Shown piece by piece: positions 33,060 to 43,319 of a stretch of 64,000 nucleotides of DNA. The DNA lies in the NCBI GenBank assembly GCA_019915015.1, contig JAHBBC010000010.1, positions 248,001 through 312,000 on the forward strand, given 5' to 3'. The position numbers were made by a program, and so were the translations under genes. The DNA comes from Auriscalpium vulgare. Lineage: Eukaryota > Basidiomycota > Agaricomycetes > Russulales > Auriscalpiaceae. The notes beneath the pieces were generated by a model, which saw nothing but the letters and a program-made list of their open reading frames with translations, made no database searches and was not told the origin of the DNA. Each line of letters opens with the position of its first letter. Positions within the stretch are counted from its first letter, which is position 1.

Positions 33060-34498
33060 GGCCGTGGAAGGGGGAGATAGGGAGAGGTGAGGGGAGGAAA
33101 GAGAGAGACGGAGAGGTCGAGGCGCAACGCGTCGCGTTAAGACGGGGCGCCGCGCCAGCGTGTGGGTTTTTGCTTCCGACGTGGAAGCAGAGCGGGCCCG
33201 CCGGGCCGCGACAGGTGCGGCGCTTACCTTCACACGGCTTAGCGAGCGTTCGCGCGCGAGTCAAGAAGAAGGGATAGGGAACGGAATGGCATTACTGGGC
33301 CCTAAGGGCGCCTTGGGCAAATTACAGGAATCGCTCGCTACGCGGGCGCACCGGACCCAGACGCGCCATTGGGCGCGGGAGTCCGGGCGCGGTTACCCCC
33401 ATTCCTACGACCAGCCCGTCGACTCAGGGCATCAGGAGGTCTCGGGCCCACGACCTCAACAAGGTTGGGGACCCCCCACGAGAACGCGATAGAGCCGCGG
33501 CGGATGACTCGGTGAGTAAGCGGCGGGAAGGGAAGGGCGGTAAGCATACGGCGCATAGGACCGGCACCGGCGAGGTGGTCGAGGACCGCGGCAACTTCGC
33601 AGGCACCGTACAGCAGCTTTCCCGCGGTGCCTTCGAGGCGAGTGACGGCGTGGCGCAGGTGGCTGGCGTTCAATTGGTCCGCCCAAACGAAGTCGCAAAG
33701 CTCCGCGACCAACTTGAGGCCGGGAACGAGATAGTCGGCGGCCTCACGGACGTTCGCACAATGGGCAGCCTGCAACGAGGGACTCGCGGCCGCAAGGAAG
33801 TCGAGGACGCCAATGTCGCGGGGGTGGGTCATTCCGATCACGGCGCGGTTCAAGGGGAGCATGAGGGCCCCGACCAGCCCGTCGGCGTGGTCGAGGTCGT
33901 CACTCAAACGATCGAGGTCGCGAAGGAATAATTCGGCAACACGGGTGGCAAGGCCGTCGGGGCGGGGGGCAAACTCGGGGCTGAACAGCGCTGCCAAGTT
34001 GACCTCGAAAGTTGCCCAGCCGTGAAGTTGGTGACGGTACAGCAACCAAACGGAGCGCTCCACCAGGTGGGCCAAGGAGTCCACATGGACCACGTGAGGA
34101 AGCAGAGCGACGCTGGGTGGCTGCCCCGGGGCGTTGTCCCCTCCGAACGGAGTATTCCCTACGATATTCCAGCGAATGGGGGCGGTTTGTTCGTACGTTT
34201 CGGGAAAGCGCTCCGCTAGGTAGGTGAGCGTTGAGACGACGGTCATGGACGCGAGGGCCGGTAGGGTAAGATGCGACGTCTCGCGATGGTCCTGCTGAAA
34301 AGGGGGGAAGGAGCGAAGACAACGTCAGTACGAGGCCGGAATGAGGGAAAAGAGGGCCGCGGGACGACGCACCAATAGGTCGGAGATCTCCTGAAGCCAG
34401 GCAACGGCGGCCGCGGGAAATGAGGAAGCGTCGGCACCAGGCAAGGGCACCTCGACCGGATGTATCAACAGCTGGTACAGCCGGAAACGCGAAAACGC

Positions 34499-36750
34499 TG
34501 ATACGCCTGCTACGCGTGTGGCTACTGTTTGCGCATTTTCGATGCACAGTGGCACTCGCACGGTGGCTCCGACCGTTGCCATGCATCCCCGACTCTATCG
34601 TTCTCGCCGAAACACTCGCACAACAGCTAGCTCTGTAGCTGTCCGCACAATCGTTTGCTGCAAGTTCGCCGACACTCGCTCTCACTTGCACATCATCCTA
34701 CGACAGTCGCCGAAGTCACGCCACGTCCCCTGCACCCTAGTCACTCATCAGCAGTCAGACAATGTTCTCCCAAGGTCGCACCGACTCGCTATACGTTCAG
34801 GCGTGCATACACAGCTCGCGCACACTCGCACTCGACATCGCTGCTTCGCCCGAGCATCGCTACACGTTTGCATCGTTCGCCTGAGCCAGCCACGTCATCG
34901 CCGAGGTCGCCCGACTCGTCCGAGCATCTAGAGCAATCCATCAACTGCATAGTCCGTCGGATCTTGGCCATGTCTCACATCAATTAGCCCACATCACCGA
35001 AGCCAGAGCCATGAGATAGCGACCCCGTCCACGTCGTCGCAGCCGTTCGCCGGCGCTCGCCTGTACTCAGCGGACACAGCTGCACATGCCCGACCTCCCA
35101 GCAACTCAGAGATGCAGCGCAGACTCGCAGACCATCGAGCTATTGCCCAGCGACATCGGAGACGATCCCCGAGCCCGAGACATCAGCGGACCGGATCATC
35201 AACCACTTCTGATGCATTGCGGTTGCATCCCGAGCATCCCGGAGGTTTCGCCGAAGATAGCATCATAGTTGCGCCTAGACCGTCGCGATACTGTCCCCTC
35301 ATGTCGCAGCCGTTCGCCGACGTTCGCCTATGTTCAGCGAGCTCAGCTACACGTCTAGGGTCTCTCAGCAACTCGCCAACGATACAGTGACTCGCTGAAC
35401 ATCGAGATATCACTCAGCAACGCAGGAGACAGTGCCCAAGCCCGAGCCATCAGTGACCCGGATCAACGACTACTTTTGACGCGTCGCTGATGCGCCCCGA
35501 GTGTCCCGGAGACTTTGCTGGAGATATCTCCGCTTTTGTGTCTAGGCCCTTGATATCTCTTCTCTCTCACTTGCTGGGAGTGGGCCGACGCTTAGCGCGG
35601 CAGTACGATTCCAAGCTCAATACAGGGCTGGATGATCCTGTAACTCTGTACAATTGCAAGTACATGAAATAATGATGAAGACTACTTGATTAATGCTATA
35701 ACACTATCCCTGAAACACTTCGGTAACATGCGTGCTCTCTCAAGCCACCGGTACTAAGCACCAAATGGGGTTGTCACTGCTGGCCAGCCTTGAGCCTGCA
35801 TCGGAGCAAGGTTACGACCCCTGGGCTGGGGCACGTTTTGAGTAAACAACATAATATCAACATGATCACGTGTAATAATGTCAGCGATGATGTCATTCCG
35901 GGGTCTTAAATTGTGTTTAAAACCCGGAGTGATGTCATCGTCTTTCTGCTACTGCTGTTCAAGCCCTGCAATATATCACTGTTTTGCAGCTTCTGTAGGT
36001 GCTCTATGGTCTGAAATATACTGCAAATGGAGCAATGTATGTGAATCATTCCGGGCAAATGAGAGGAAGGTGAAAGTGCAAGTGGATGTGAGTGGACATA
36101 GCGTGGGAGTGAACTCCCAAAAAAGGCGACACAGATGATCGTTGCATGGGGTCAAAAAATGCTGGATGTAGATGACATAAGCAACGATTCAAAGGAATCG
36201 TAATTCGCTATAATTCGCCGATGCTTCGCACGGCTTCGCTGACTGCATCGCATGACTCGTGTAGCTACTCCGACGCATTTTCCCATGTATAAGTGTAGCT
36301 AGCAGCGTCTGCATGCAATAGGAACTTCTCCCACCAGAGACAGCACCTCAAACCTCGAGAACTATCGTCTTTCACCTTCGCAGCGCATCGTTTAGCCCTT
36401 TTATCGACATCGACATCGCATTCACCTTCGCAGCGCATCGTTTACGCACTTGCATATTGAGAACCTTCGCCCTATCGTCGCCCATCGTCGCCCAGCGTCG
36501 CCTATCGTCCCCGACCTTCGCCCTACCTCCCCAACTCTCGCTACGCCACCCCAAGCCTTGTATTGCCGCCCACACCTTCGCCGACACTCCCCCTCATCCC
36601 CCGTTGCTCGCTACACTTCCCCAGTGACAGCTGCGACTCTCCGAGCCCCCTGGTAGACCTGGGACACGCCCCCCCAACTAAAACAGTACTACTCGACGAG
36701 CAGGGTTTGGTTTTGTCATCTGACCGCCTGTCCGACGAGTTTGGTCATCA
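34499..36750 (+). repeat. 5' LTR of Gy-I, containing element D
   Basis: It begins TGATACGCC and ends GGTCATCA. The length is 2252 bp; subtracting element D gives 1618 bp, against 1622 bp for the 3' LTR. The 4-bp difference is fully explained by an indel (CCAA) near 36530. Confidence 0.92.
35570..36203 (+). mobile_element. Element D, hairpin-ended short element (634 bp)
   Basis: It starts CTTGCTGGGAGTGGGCC, with 5' hairpin GCCGACGCTTAGCGCGGC, and ends ACGATTC-AAAG-GAATCGT-AA. The sister LTR at 44390 gives the empty site, CTCTCATTCGC; the filled site is CTCTCA, element, TTCGC. No target bases are duplicated, or a single A if the last base is counted as flank. An internal palindrome lies at about 35884-35938. 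Confidence 0.92.
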
Positions 36751-36768
36751 TTTGTGGAGCCCACCGCG
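36751..36768 (+). promoter_or_regulatory. Gy-I primer-binding-site region
   Basis: TTTGTGGAGCCCACCGCG directly follows the LTR, and the identical stretch follows the Gy-III LTR at 51179. The TGGAGCCCACC core has the form of a tRNA 3'-end complement; the tRNA is not identified. Confidence 0.7.
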
Positions 36769-37215
36769 GGGGGCACTACCAGAATTCTTCCAGGACGCTC
36801 ATCCTCGACTCCTCCCTCTCGTCGACATCGCTATCCGACTCGTGTCTCGTCGCTCGCAGAGGAGCTACGTGAATCGTTCGTCGTTTGGCCCCCCCGTCCA
36901 GGAGAGCTCTTTTCCTTCGTTCCCAGTCCTTTTGCAACCCACAACAACCTCTCCGACGTCTCGCACAGCGACAGCGAGGTTCAGCAAATTTTAGGAGACC
37001 TTTCACCGTTCCCTGGAGCCGCTACACCATCGCCTTTGCATCGCTCGCAATCGCATCGCACACCTGATCGCACACCCCCGTCGCCGTCACCACAGCCGTT
37101 ATCGCCACCTCGTAATCTCACCGATCGCCTTGCATCACGTCCGACATCGTCTATCGTCAATCCACTCCCTACAACTGCCCTACCCACTCCAGTCAATCCC
37201 CTACCTCGTCGCATC

Positions 37216-39402
37216 ATGGCTACTCCCGCTATGCCCGCCCGTGGTGATCGCACCGCTCCAACGTTTACGCCCGAGCAGCCCCGATCGATGAGGCGATTTT
37301 TCGCCGACCTCGAGATCTTGTTCCTGCGTTGTGCCGTCGCCGATGGTGAAGCAAAGAAGCAATGGGCGCAGAGCTATGTCCCGATCGAAGTCGCCGACCT
37401 TTTCGACGCTATGCCCGAGTTCACCGACGCAACCAAGACGTACAAGGACTTCAAGGAAGCCGTTGCAAAGCTCTACCCAGGAGCTAGTGAAGACAAGGCG
37501 TACTCTGTCGCCGATCTCGAGCGCTTGGTCGCTGACCGCCATCGGAGAGGCATCGCGACTATCGAAGAGTTTGCTGCGTTCCATCGAGACTTCCTAGCCA
37601 TCTCCAGCTACCTCATCCGCCTTCGCCGACTCTCCGACCTGCAGCAACAGCGCGAGTTTGTTCGTGCATTCCCACCCGAGCTCTGGAAGTTTGTCCACGC
37701 TCGCTTGCAGATCAAGAAACCAGATCACGAGCCTGAGGACCCGTATCTCGTCGCAGACGTTAAGGACGCAGCCAATTATGTTCTCCATGACACAGCAGCC
37801 CCGTCCGTGCACACCGACTCGACCAGCATCGCCAGTTCGTCACTAGCATCAGCTCCAGCGATCAAGACCGAGGAGCTACTCGCTACGCTCGTCCGATCGC
37901 TCACGCAAGCAGTCCAGGCGAACGCTATCGCTCCAGCGACGTCCACCACGAATTCGCCCGCGCCCGCCGACGCTCCTCGTCGAGACAATCGCTGCCATTA
38001 CTGTGGCATCGCCGAGCATCGTATAGTGCAATGCCCCACCGTCGACGAAGACATTCGCACAGGATATGTCAAGCGCAATCATGAAGGTCGTGTTATCCTA
38101 GCCAGCGGTGCCTTCGTTCCGACCTCGATTGTCGGCAGCTATCTTCGCGAACGTGTTATGGAATGGCACAGGCGAAATCCAGGCCAGCGCGCCCAAGCAC
38201 AGATGATGATCGCAATCGAACCGCTATCGACGTTCACGCTCTCCACCGACAATCGCATCGCTGCCCTCGAAGCTGAGCTGTCTGCACTGCGAGGCTCACG
38301 CGAGTCGTACAAGCTGGTCTTCGACGGCGTTGAAGTGCCCTCTCGTCGACCTGCGGCCGCAAAGCCTGCGCATAACCCAGCAGCTTCCACCCGAGACGTT
38401 CGCGCTCCAGCCACGAGCCATACGCCGCAAGTTCCCCGAGCACCAGTGCACCCTTTCGCCGAAGCACGCGACGCTACTACAGCCCCAGTCAAGCCTCGTT
38501 TCGTCCCAGCGGATCCGCCTAGACCACCGGCAAACGCCCGCGACGGTGCACATAAGACAAACGCGCCGGTACACAAGGCAGAGATCGCAGACAACGTCTT
38601 CGCCCGCTCGATGAAAGCCAGTTCGATTACGCTCACACCCGAGGAGCTCCTATCGCTTTCGCCAGAGGTTCGCGCCAAGTACCGCGACGTCGTAACGCCC
38701 CGCCGATCAGCAAATGAGCAAGTCACGTACACTATGTCCACTTTCGACGAAGTCGCAGAAGCTGTCGTCTCGCCCGAGGCAGCTATCGCAGAAGCTGAAG
38801 CCAGGACCTTTGCCAACTTTGTCCCCGCTCCTCGCGTCATCGCACCCGATCGCAGCAACCCTCCGCCTGGTGTTTTAGTCCTCGACGACCCGTACGAATC
38901 ATATCTAAAGGATCTCTCACCTGAGGAGGAGCCAAAGACCCTCACAGTCGCCCGAGAATCGGCAGCGCTTCGCTCGATCGACGCGATCATCGACAACAAG
39001 GATACAGTTGAATGTTTGCTGGACCCAGGCTCGCAGATCATATCTATGTCTGAGGAAATTTGCCATCATCTCGGTCTCGCCTACGACCCCTCGATTCGCA
39101 TTCGCGTTCAAAGTGCCAATACACATTTTGACAGCTCGCTTGGTTTAGCTCGCAACGTCCCAGTCAAAATAGCGAACATCACCATCTATTTGCAGATACA
39201 TGTCATCCGCAACGTCGCCTATGACATCCTACTTGGTCGCCCATTCGACGCGTTGACAGAGAGCATCGTGCGCAACTTCAAGAATGAAGATCAGACGATT
39301 ACCTTGCGTTGCCCAAACTCGACGAGCGTGACGACCGTGCCTACGTTTGCCCGAGGGAAGCATCGATTTCGAGTCCCCGCTGAGACAATATTCACTGCTT
39401 GA
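37216..39402 (+). CDS. Gy-I Gag-protease
   Basis: From the first in-frame ATG it encodes 728 residues. The same frame is open upstream to 36754 without an ATG, so a longer product from another start is possible. A capsid-like helical region follows the start, then a CCHC zinc knuckle (CHYCGIAEHRIVQC) near residue 259. Near residue 600 is LLDPGSQI, the aspartic protease site with DPG in place of the usual D-S/T-G; the same variant occurs in Gy-III. The end overlaps pol by about 56 bp in a different frame. Confidence 0.88.
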   Translation: MATPAMPARGDRTAPTFTPEQPRSMRRFFADLEILFLRCAVADGEAKKQWAQSYVPIEVADLFDAMPEFTDATKTYKDFKEAVAKLYPGASEDKAYSVADLERLVADRHRRGIATIEEFAAFHRDFLAISSYLIRLRRLSDLQQQREFVRAFPPELWKFVHARLQIKKPDHEPEDPYLVADVKDAANYVLHDTAAPSVHTDSTSIASSSLASAPAIKTEELLATLVRSLTQAVQANAIAPATSTTNSPAPADAPRRDNRCHYCGIAEHRIVQCPTVDEDIRTGYVKRNHEGRVILASGAFVPTSIVGSYLRERVMEWHRRNPGQRAQAQMMIAIEPLSTFTLSTDNRIAALEAELSALRGSRESYKLVFDGVEVPSRRPAAAKPAHNPAASTRDVRAPATSHTPQVPRAPVHPFAEARDATTAPVKPRFVPADPPRPPANARDGAHKTNAPVHKAEIADNVFARSMKASSITLTPEELLSLSPEVRAKYRDVVTPRRSANEQVTYTMSTFDEVAEAVVSPEAAIAEAEARTFANFVPAPRVIAPDRSNPPPGVLVLDDPYESYLKDLSPEEEPKTLTVARESAALRSIDAIIDNKDTVECLLDPGSQIISMSEEICHHLGLAYDPSIRIRVQSANTHFDSSLGLARNVPVKIANITIYLQIHVIRNVAYDILLGRPFDALTESIVRNFKNEDQTITLRCPNSTSVTTVPTFARGKHRFRVPAETIFTA

Positions 39403-42400
39403 ACATCTCGCCGACGGAGAAGAAGTCGCCCTCATCTTAGAAGGTGACGATCAAAATGTCCGCGCTATCGCATATACCACACTCGACTCGGCGGACGAGT
39501 CTTCGCTTCAATTCGCCTATTTGACCGCTTCCGACGCTCGCTCTTTACTCCCCGATCATGCTATGCCTTCCTCTTTCACTCTATTATTTCCCGATTCCGC
39601 CCCGACTATCGCAGCAACTTGCCCGACGTTCCCTACCGCTTCTAAGCGAAATATTTGTTCGCACACTTTGCCTGAGTTCTCGCCCGATACCCCCGACCTC
39701 CCAACTCGCTCCACGTTCGCCAAGCGCAAGTACAAACCTGTCTCGCAGAAGGTCAAGCCGATCCTAGGTTCAGTCGCAGAAGAATTTCGCATCATCCGAG
39801 ACATCAAAGGAGACCCGCTCGCATCGCTACCTTATCTCCCGACACATCCGACGCTGTTTACTCCCACAGGACGCTACATGCAAGAACGCAAAGACACTGT
39901 TGATCGCCAAGAGTGCTATGCGTTCCTACAGCCAGCTGAACGCGCCCTGCTTCATCATGTCATCGCAGTGCACAACGACGCATTCGCCTGGGACGACACT
40001 GAGCGAGGCAGCTTCAAGCGAGAGTTCTTTCCACCTGTACAGATCCCTGTTGTCCCGCATACACCCTGGGTACAGCGAAATATTCCGATTCCACCTGGCA
40101 TTTACAAGGAAGTCTGTGCACTCATTCGTCGCAAGATGGATGCGGGCACCTACGAGCCTTCGAACTCATCCTATCGCTCTCGCTGGTTTTGTGTCGCAAA
40201 GAAAGACGGAAAGTCGCTGCGAATCGTACACAGTCTCGAGCCTCTCAACGCCGTCACAATCGCGCACTCTGGAGTCCCCCCGACGCCGGAGCATCTCGCT
40301 GAACAGTTTGGTGGTCGCGCATGCGGAGGAATCCTCGATTTATACGTCGGATACGACGAGCGACTTATCGACGAACGCTCTCGAGATTTCACGACGTTCC
40401 AGACGCCCTTTGGAGCCCAACGACTTGTCACCCTTCCGATGGGTTGGACGAACTCAGTGCCTATTTTCCACGACAATGTCACGCATATTCTGCAGCCCGA
40501 GATTCCAGCGATTACAGTCCCCTACATCGACGACGTACCACTCAAAGGACCTCCGACCGAGTACCCCGACGAAAATGGCATCGCAGAAGCCATCCCCGAG
40601 AACGCAGGGATTCGCCGATTTGTCTGGGAGCATTTCCAGAATGTCAATCGCATATTGCAGCGCATGAAGTACTCTGGAGGAACGTTTTCTGGAACCAAGT
40701 CGATCCTCATCAGCCGCGAGTTCACCGTTCTAGGACATCGATGCACACCAGAAGGACGTCGCCCCGACGACTCGACCGTCTCAGTGATCCGCAACTGGGG
40801 CCCTTGTAAAGACCTCTCAGACGTTCGCGCATTCCTAGGAACCATCGGAGTTTGTCGCATATTCATCGATTCATTCGCCAAACGCGCACACGTCTTGACG
40901 CATCTCACTCGCAAAGGTGTCCCGTTCGAGTTCGGACCGCAGCACATAGCAGCGCAAGAGGATCTCAAAGCAGCTTTATTAGCATCGCCAGCACTGCGTG
41001 CTATTGACTATGAGTCGCCCGACCCTGTTATTCTCGCTGTTGATTCGTCCTACATTGCTATCGGGTATATCTTAGCTCAAGACGTCGAGACACCCAAAAG
41101 GAAGATTCGCTATGTCAATCGTTTCGGGTCGATCACGCTGAACGACCGAGAGCGTCGCTTCTCTCAGCCTAAACTCGAGATCTATGGCTTATTTCGCTCG
41201 CTGCGCACACTCCGTCTTTATTTAATCGGTGTCCGCAACCTGATAGTTGAAGTCGACGCGACTGCGATTAAGGGAATGCTCAAGAATCCCGACCTCGTCC
41301 CCAGCGCCAGCATCAACCGATGGATTCTCGCTATCATTACTTTCCACTTCGTCCTTCGCCACGTACCAGGTATCAGCCATGGCCCCGACGGTCTCTCAAG
41401 ACATCGCGACGAATCGCCTAAGCAGTCCGAGCACGACGACGACTTCGACGATTGGCTAGACAATGTACAAGGCTTCCTTCATATAATTTATCCATCGCCT
41501 TCAGCCTTTCGATCGCGCATACTCGCCCCGCCCACCCACCCTTCGCCGATACTCGCTACGTTCTCGCAGACCGAGGACGGTCCTGAAATCAGTGAGGAGG
41601 AGGTGCCCGAGCTCAGCTACAACGACGTCCCTCGCTCCGACTCGGCGAAAGCCCACGACAAGCGCGTACAAGCAGTCCACGATTGGCACGAGAACCCAGT
41701 ACGCCCAGCTCAGATGTCCGAGGCAGAATTAGCAACATTCATCCGCTACGCGACTCGCTTTTTCATCGACGACACTCGCCTATGGCGCCGCAGTCCCGAC
41801 GGTGCACACAAGCTCGTAATTCAGCCAGCCAGTCGACTCAGAGTACTCGCAGAATGTCACGATCAAGCTGGACATCGCGGAATCTTCGCTACAAAATCGC
41901 TCATACAGGAACGCTTCTGGTGGCCGGCGTCCGAGGCCGACATCATGTGGTACGTTCGCAGCTGCCTCATCTGCCAGCAACGCCAAAAGCGACAAGTTCT
42001 TATGCGCCCGACCGTTGCACCGCCTGCCGCACTCTTTGCCAAGATCTACGTCGACACTATGCATATGCCGCCCTCGAATGGTTATCGCTACATCGTTCAA
42101 GGTCGCTGTTCGCTCACGCACTACCCCGAGTTTCGCCTATTGCGACGCGAGACAGCCAAAGCCATCGCAGACTGGGTCTTTGAAGATATCCTATGTCGCT
42201 GGGGTTCGCTCAGCGAGATTGTTACAGACAACGGCGGTCCATTTGTCAAAGCTCTCGACTACCTATCGAAGAAGTACAACGTCCGACATATTCGCATCAG
42301 TGGCTACAACTCCCGAGCAAATGGAATCGTAGAACGTGCACATTTCGATGTACGACAAGCCCTATACAAGTCCTGCGATGGAGAACAGAATCGCTGGTCG

Positions 42401-43054
42401 ACAGCGGCGCACACCGTTTTCTGGTCCGAGCGACTGACGACTCGCCGTCGCATGGGCTGCTCGCCCTACTTCGCTGTTACAGGCTGCCACCCGCTGATTC
42501 CACTCGACATCTCGGAGGCGACATACCTTCTTCCTGCACCAACATCGATCCTCTCGACCACCGATCTCATCGCGCGCCGCGCTATAGCACTGCAGAAACG
42601 ACATGAACACGTCGCAGAACTTCGCTCAACAGTCTATGAACATCGGCTCGCCGCCGCGAAACGTTTTGAGCAAGAACACGCCGCTACCATCCGAGATTTC
42701 GACTTCAAGCGAGGAGCGCTAGTGCTTATTCGTCACACAGCAATCGAGAAGTCGCTGAACCGCAAGATGCGCGCTCGGTACCTTGGTCCGCTCGTAGTCA
42801 TATCAAGGAACCGTGGAGGTGCCTATCTTGTCGCCGAGCTCGACGGTTCTGTTTTCGATCGCCCTATAGCAGCATTCCGAGTCATCCCATTCTTTGCACG
42901 CAACGAGATTAAGCTCAGTCTCGACGCTATTGACATAGACACAGCCCGACTCCGTGACCTCGAAGCCTCGCAGTCCCTAGGAGATGACGACGATCTTGAA
43001 ACGCTACCAATCGCCGAAAACGACGAGCCCGATCATGCACAAGTTGAAGACTAG
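39347..43054 (+). CDS. Gy-I Pol (RT, RNase H, integrase)
   Basis: About 1235 codons with no ATG at the beginning, in the +1 frame relative to gag, so it is probably made by frameshifting in the overlap at 39330-39402. RT carries LVTLPMGWTNSVP and YIDDVPLKG near residue 392. RNase H follows (VILAVDSSYIAIGY). Integrase has the H-H-C-C finger (HDQAGHRG..CLICQ) and D-D-E residues in YVDTMHM, VTDNGGPF and NGIVERAH. A GPY/F-like region near the end has RYLGPLVVI. There is no chromodomain; the C-terminus is acidic. All motifs look intact, so the element may be functional. Confidence 0.92.
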   Translation: MPEGSIDFESPLRQYSLLEHLADGEEVALILEGDDQNVRAIAYTTLDSADESSLQFAYLTASDARSLLPDHAMPSSFTLLFPDSAPTIAATCPTFPTASKRNICSHTLPEFSPDTPDLPTRSTFAKRKYKPVSQKVKPILGSVAEEFRIIRDIKGDPLASLPYLPTHPTLFTPTGRYMQERKDTVDRQECYAFLQPAERALLHHVIAVHNDAFAWDDTERGSFKREFFPPVQIPVVPHTPWVQRNIPIPPGIYKEVCALIRRKMDAGTYEPSNSSYRSRWFCVAKKDGKSLRIVHSLEPLNAVTIAHSGVPPTPEHLAEQFGGRACGGILDLYVGYDERLIDERSRDFTTFQTPFGAQRLVTLPMGWTNSVPIFHDNVTHILQPEIPAITVPYIDDVPLKGPPTEYPDENGIAEAIPENAGIRRFVWEHFQNVNRILQRMKYSGGTFSGTKSILISREFTVLGHRCTPEGRRPDDSTVSVIRNWGPCKDLSDVRAFLGTIGVCRIFIDSFAKRAHVLTHLTRKGVPFEFGPQHIAAQEDLKAALLASPALRAIDYESPDPVILAVDSSYIAIGYILAQDVETPKRKIRYVNRFGSITLNDRERRFSQPKLEIYGLFRSLRTLRLYLIGVRNLIVEVDATAIKGMLKNPDLVPSASINRWILAIITFHFVLRHVPGISHGPDGLSRHRDESPKQSEHDDDFDDWLDNVQGFLHIIYPSPSAFRSRILAPPTHPSPILATFSQTEDGPEISEEEVPELSYNDVPRSDSAKAHDKRVQAVHDWHENPVRPAQMSEAELATFIRYATRFFIDDTRLWRRSPDGAHKLVIQPASRLRVLAECHDQAGHRGIFATKSLIQERFWWPASEADIMWYVRSCLICQQRQKRQVLMRPTVAPPAALFAKIYVDTMHMPPSNGYRYIVQGRCSLTHYPEFRLLRRETAKAIADWVFEDILCRWGSLSEIVTDNGGPFVKALDYLSKKYNVRHIRISGYNSRANGIVERAHFDVRQALYKSCDGEQNRWSTAAHTVFWSERLTTRRRMGCSPYFAVTGCHPLIPLDISEATYLLPAPTSILSTTDLIARRAIALQKRHEHVAELRSTVYEHRLAAAKRFEQEHAATIRDFDFKRGALVLIRHTAIEKSLNRKMRARYLGPLVVISRNRGGAYLVAELDGSVFDRPIAAFRVIPFFARNEIKLSLDAIDIDTARLRDLEASQSLGDDDDLETLPIAENDEPDHAQVED
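41569..41602 (+). promoter_or_regulatory. Internal copy of hairpin plus purine tract in Gy-I pol
   Basis: GACCGAGGACGGTC, seven bases, then CAGTGAGGAGGAG. This is the same module as at 43285-43319, with the same spacing. It lies between RNase H and integrase, where some retroelements have a central polypurine tract, and is read in frame as part of pol. Confidence 0.6.
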
Positions 43055-43284
43055 GCACCAGTCAAACATCGCCAGGATACCCTTTCGTTTGCCAATGACT
43101 TCCCTTTATTTCCCTCTATTTGTTTCACCCTTTTGCCGGTTCATTTTGTTCATCTCACTATTCCAGAGACCAAGAAGGGACATTTTACCTATGTGATTAC
43201 TTCTCCTATGCCTTCCCTTTTTGCTCCGTTTCATTGCCACACTTCCCCGAGATTTAGGACGCACTCGCCAACGGCATACGCAAT

Positions 43285-43319
43285 GACCGAGGACGGTCAA
43301 GACTTCAGTGAGGAGGAGA
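43285..43319 (+). promoter_or_regulatory. Gy-I hairpin plus 3' polypurine tract
   Basis: Hairpin GACCG-AGGA-CGGTC (flanking T and A extend it), seven bases, then CAGTGAGGAGGAGA abutting the LTR start TGATACG at 43320. Confidence 0.8.

Noticed and set aside
16911..36203. Canonical Helitron identification of the short elements
   Set aside because: The ends are CTTGC..GTAA with the hairpin at the very end, not TC..CTRR with a hairpin 10-12 bases inside, and the 3' flank is not always T.
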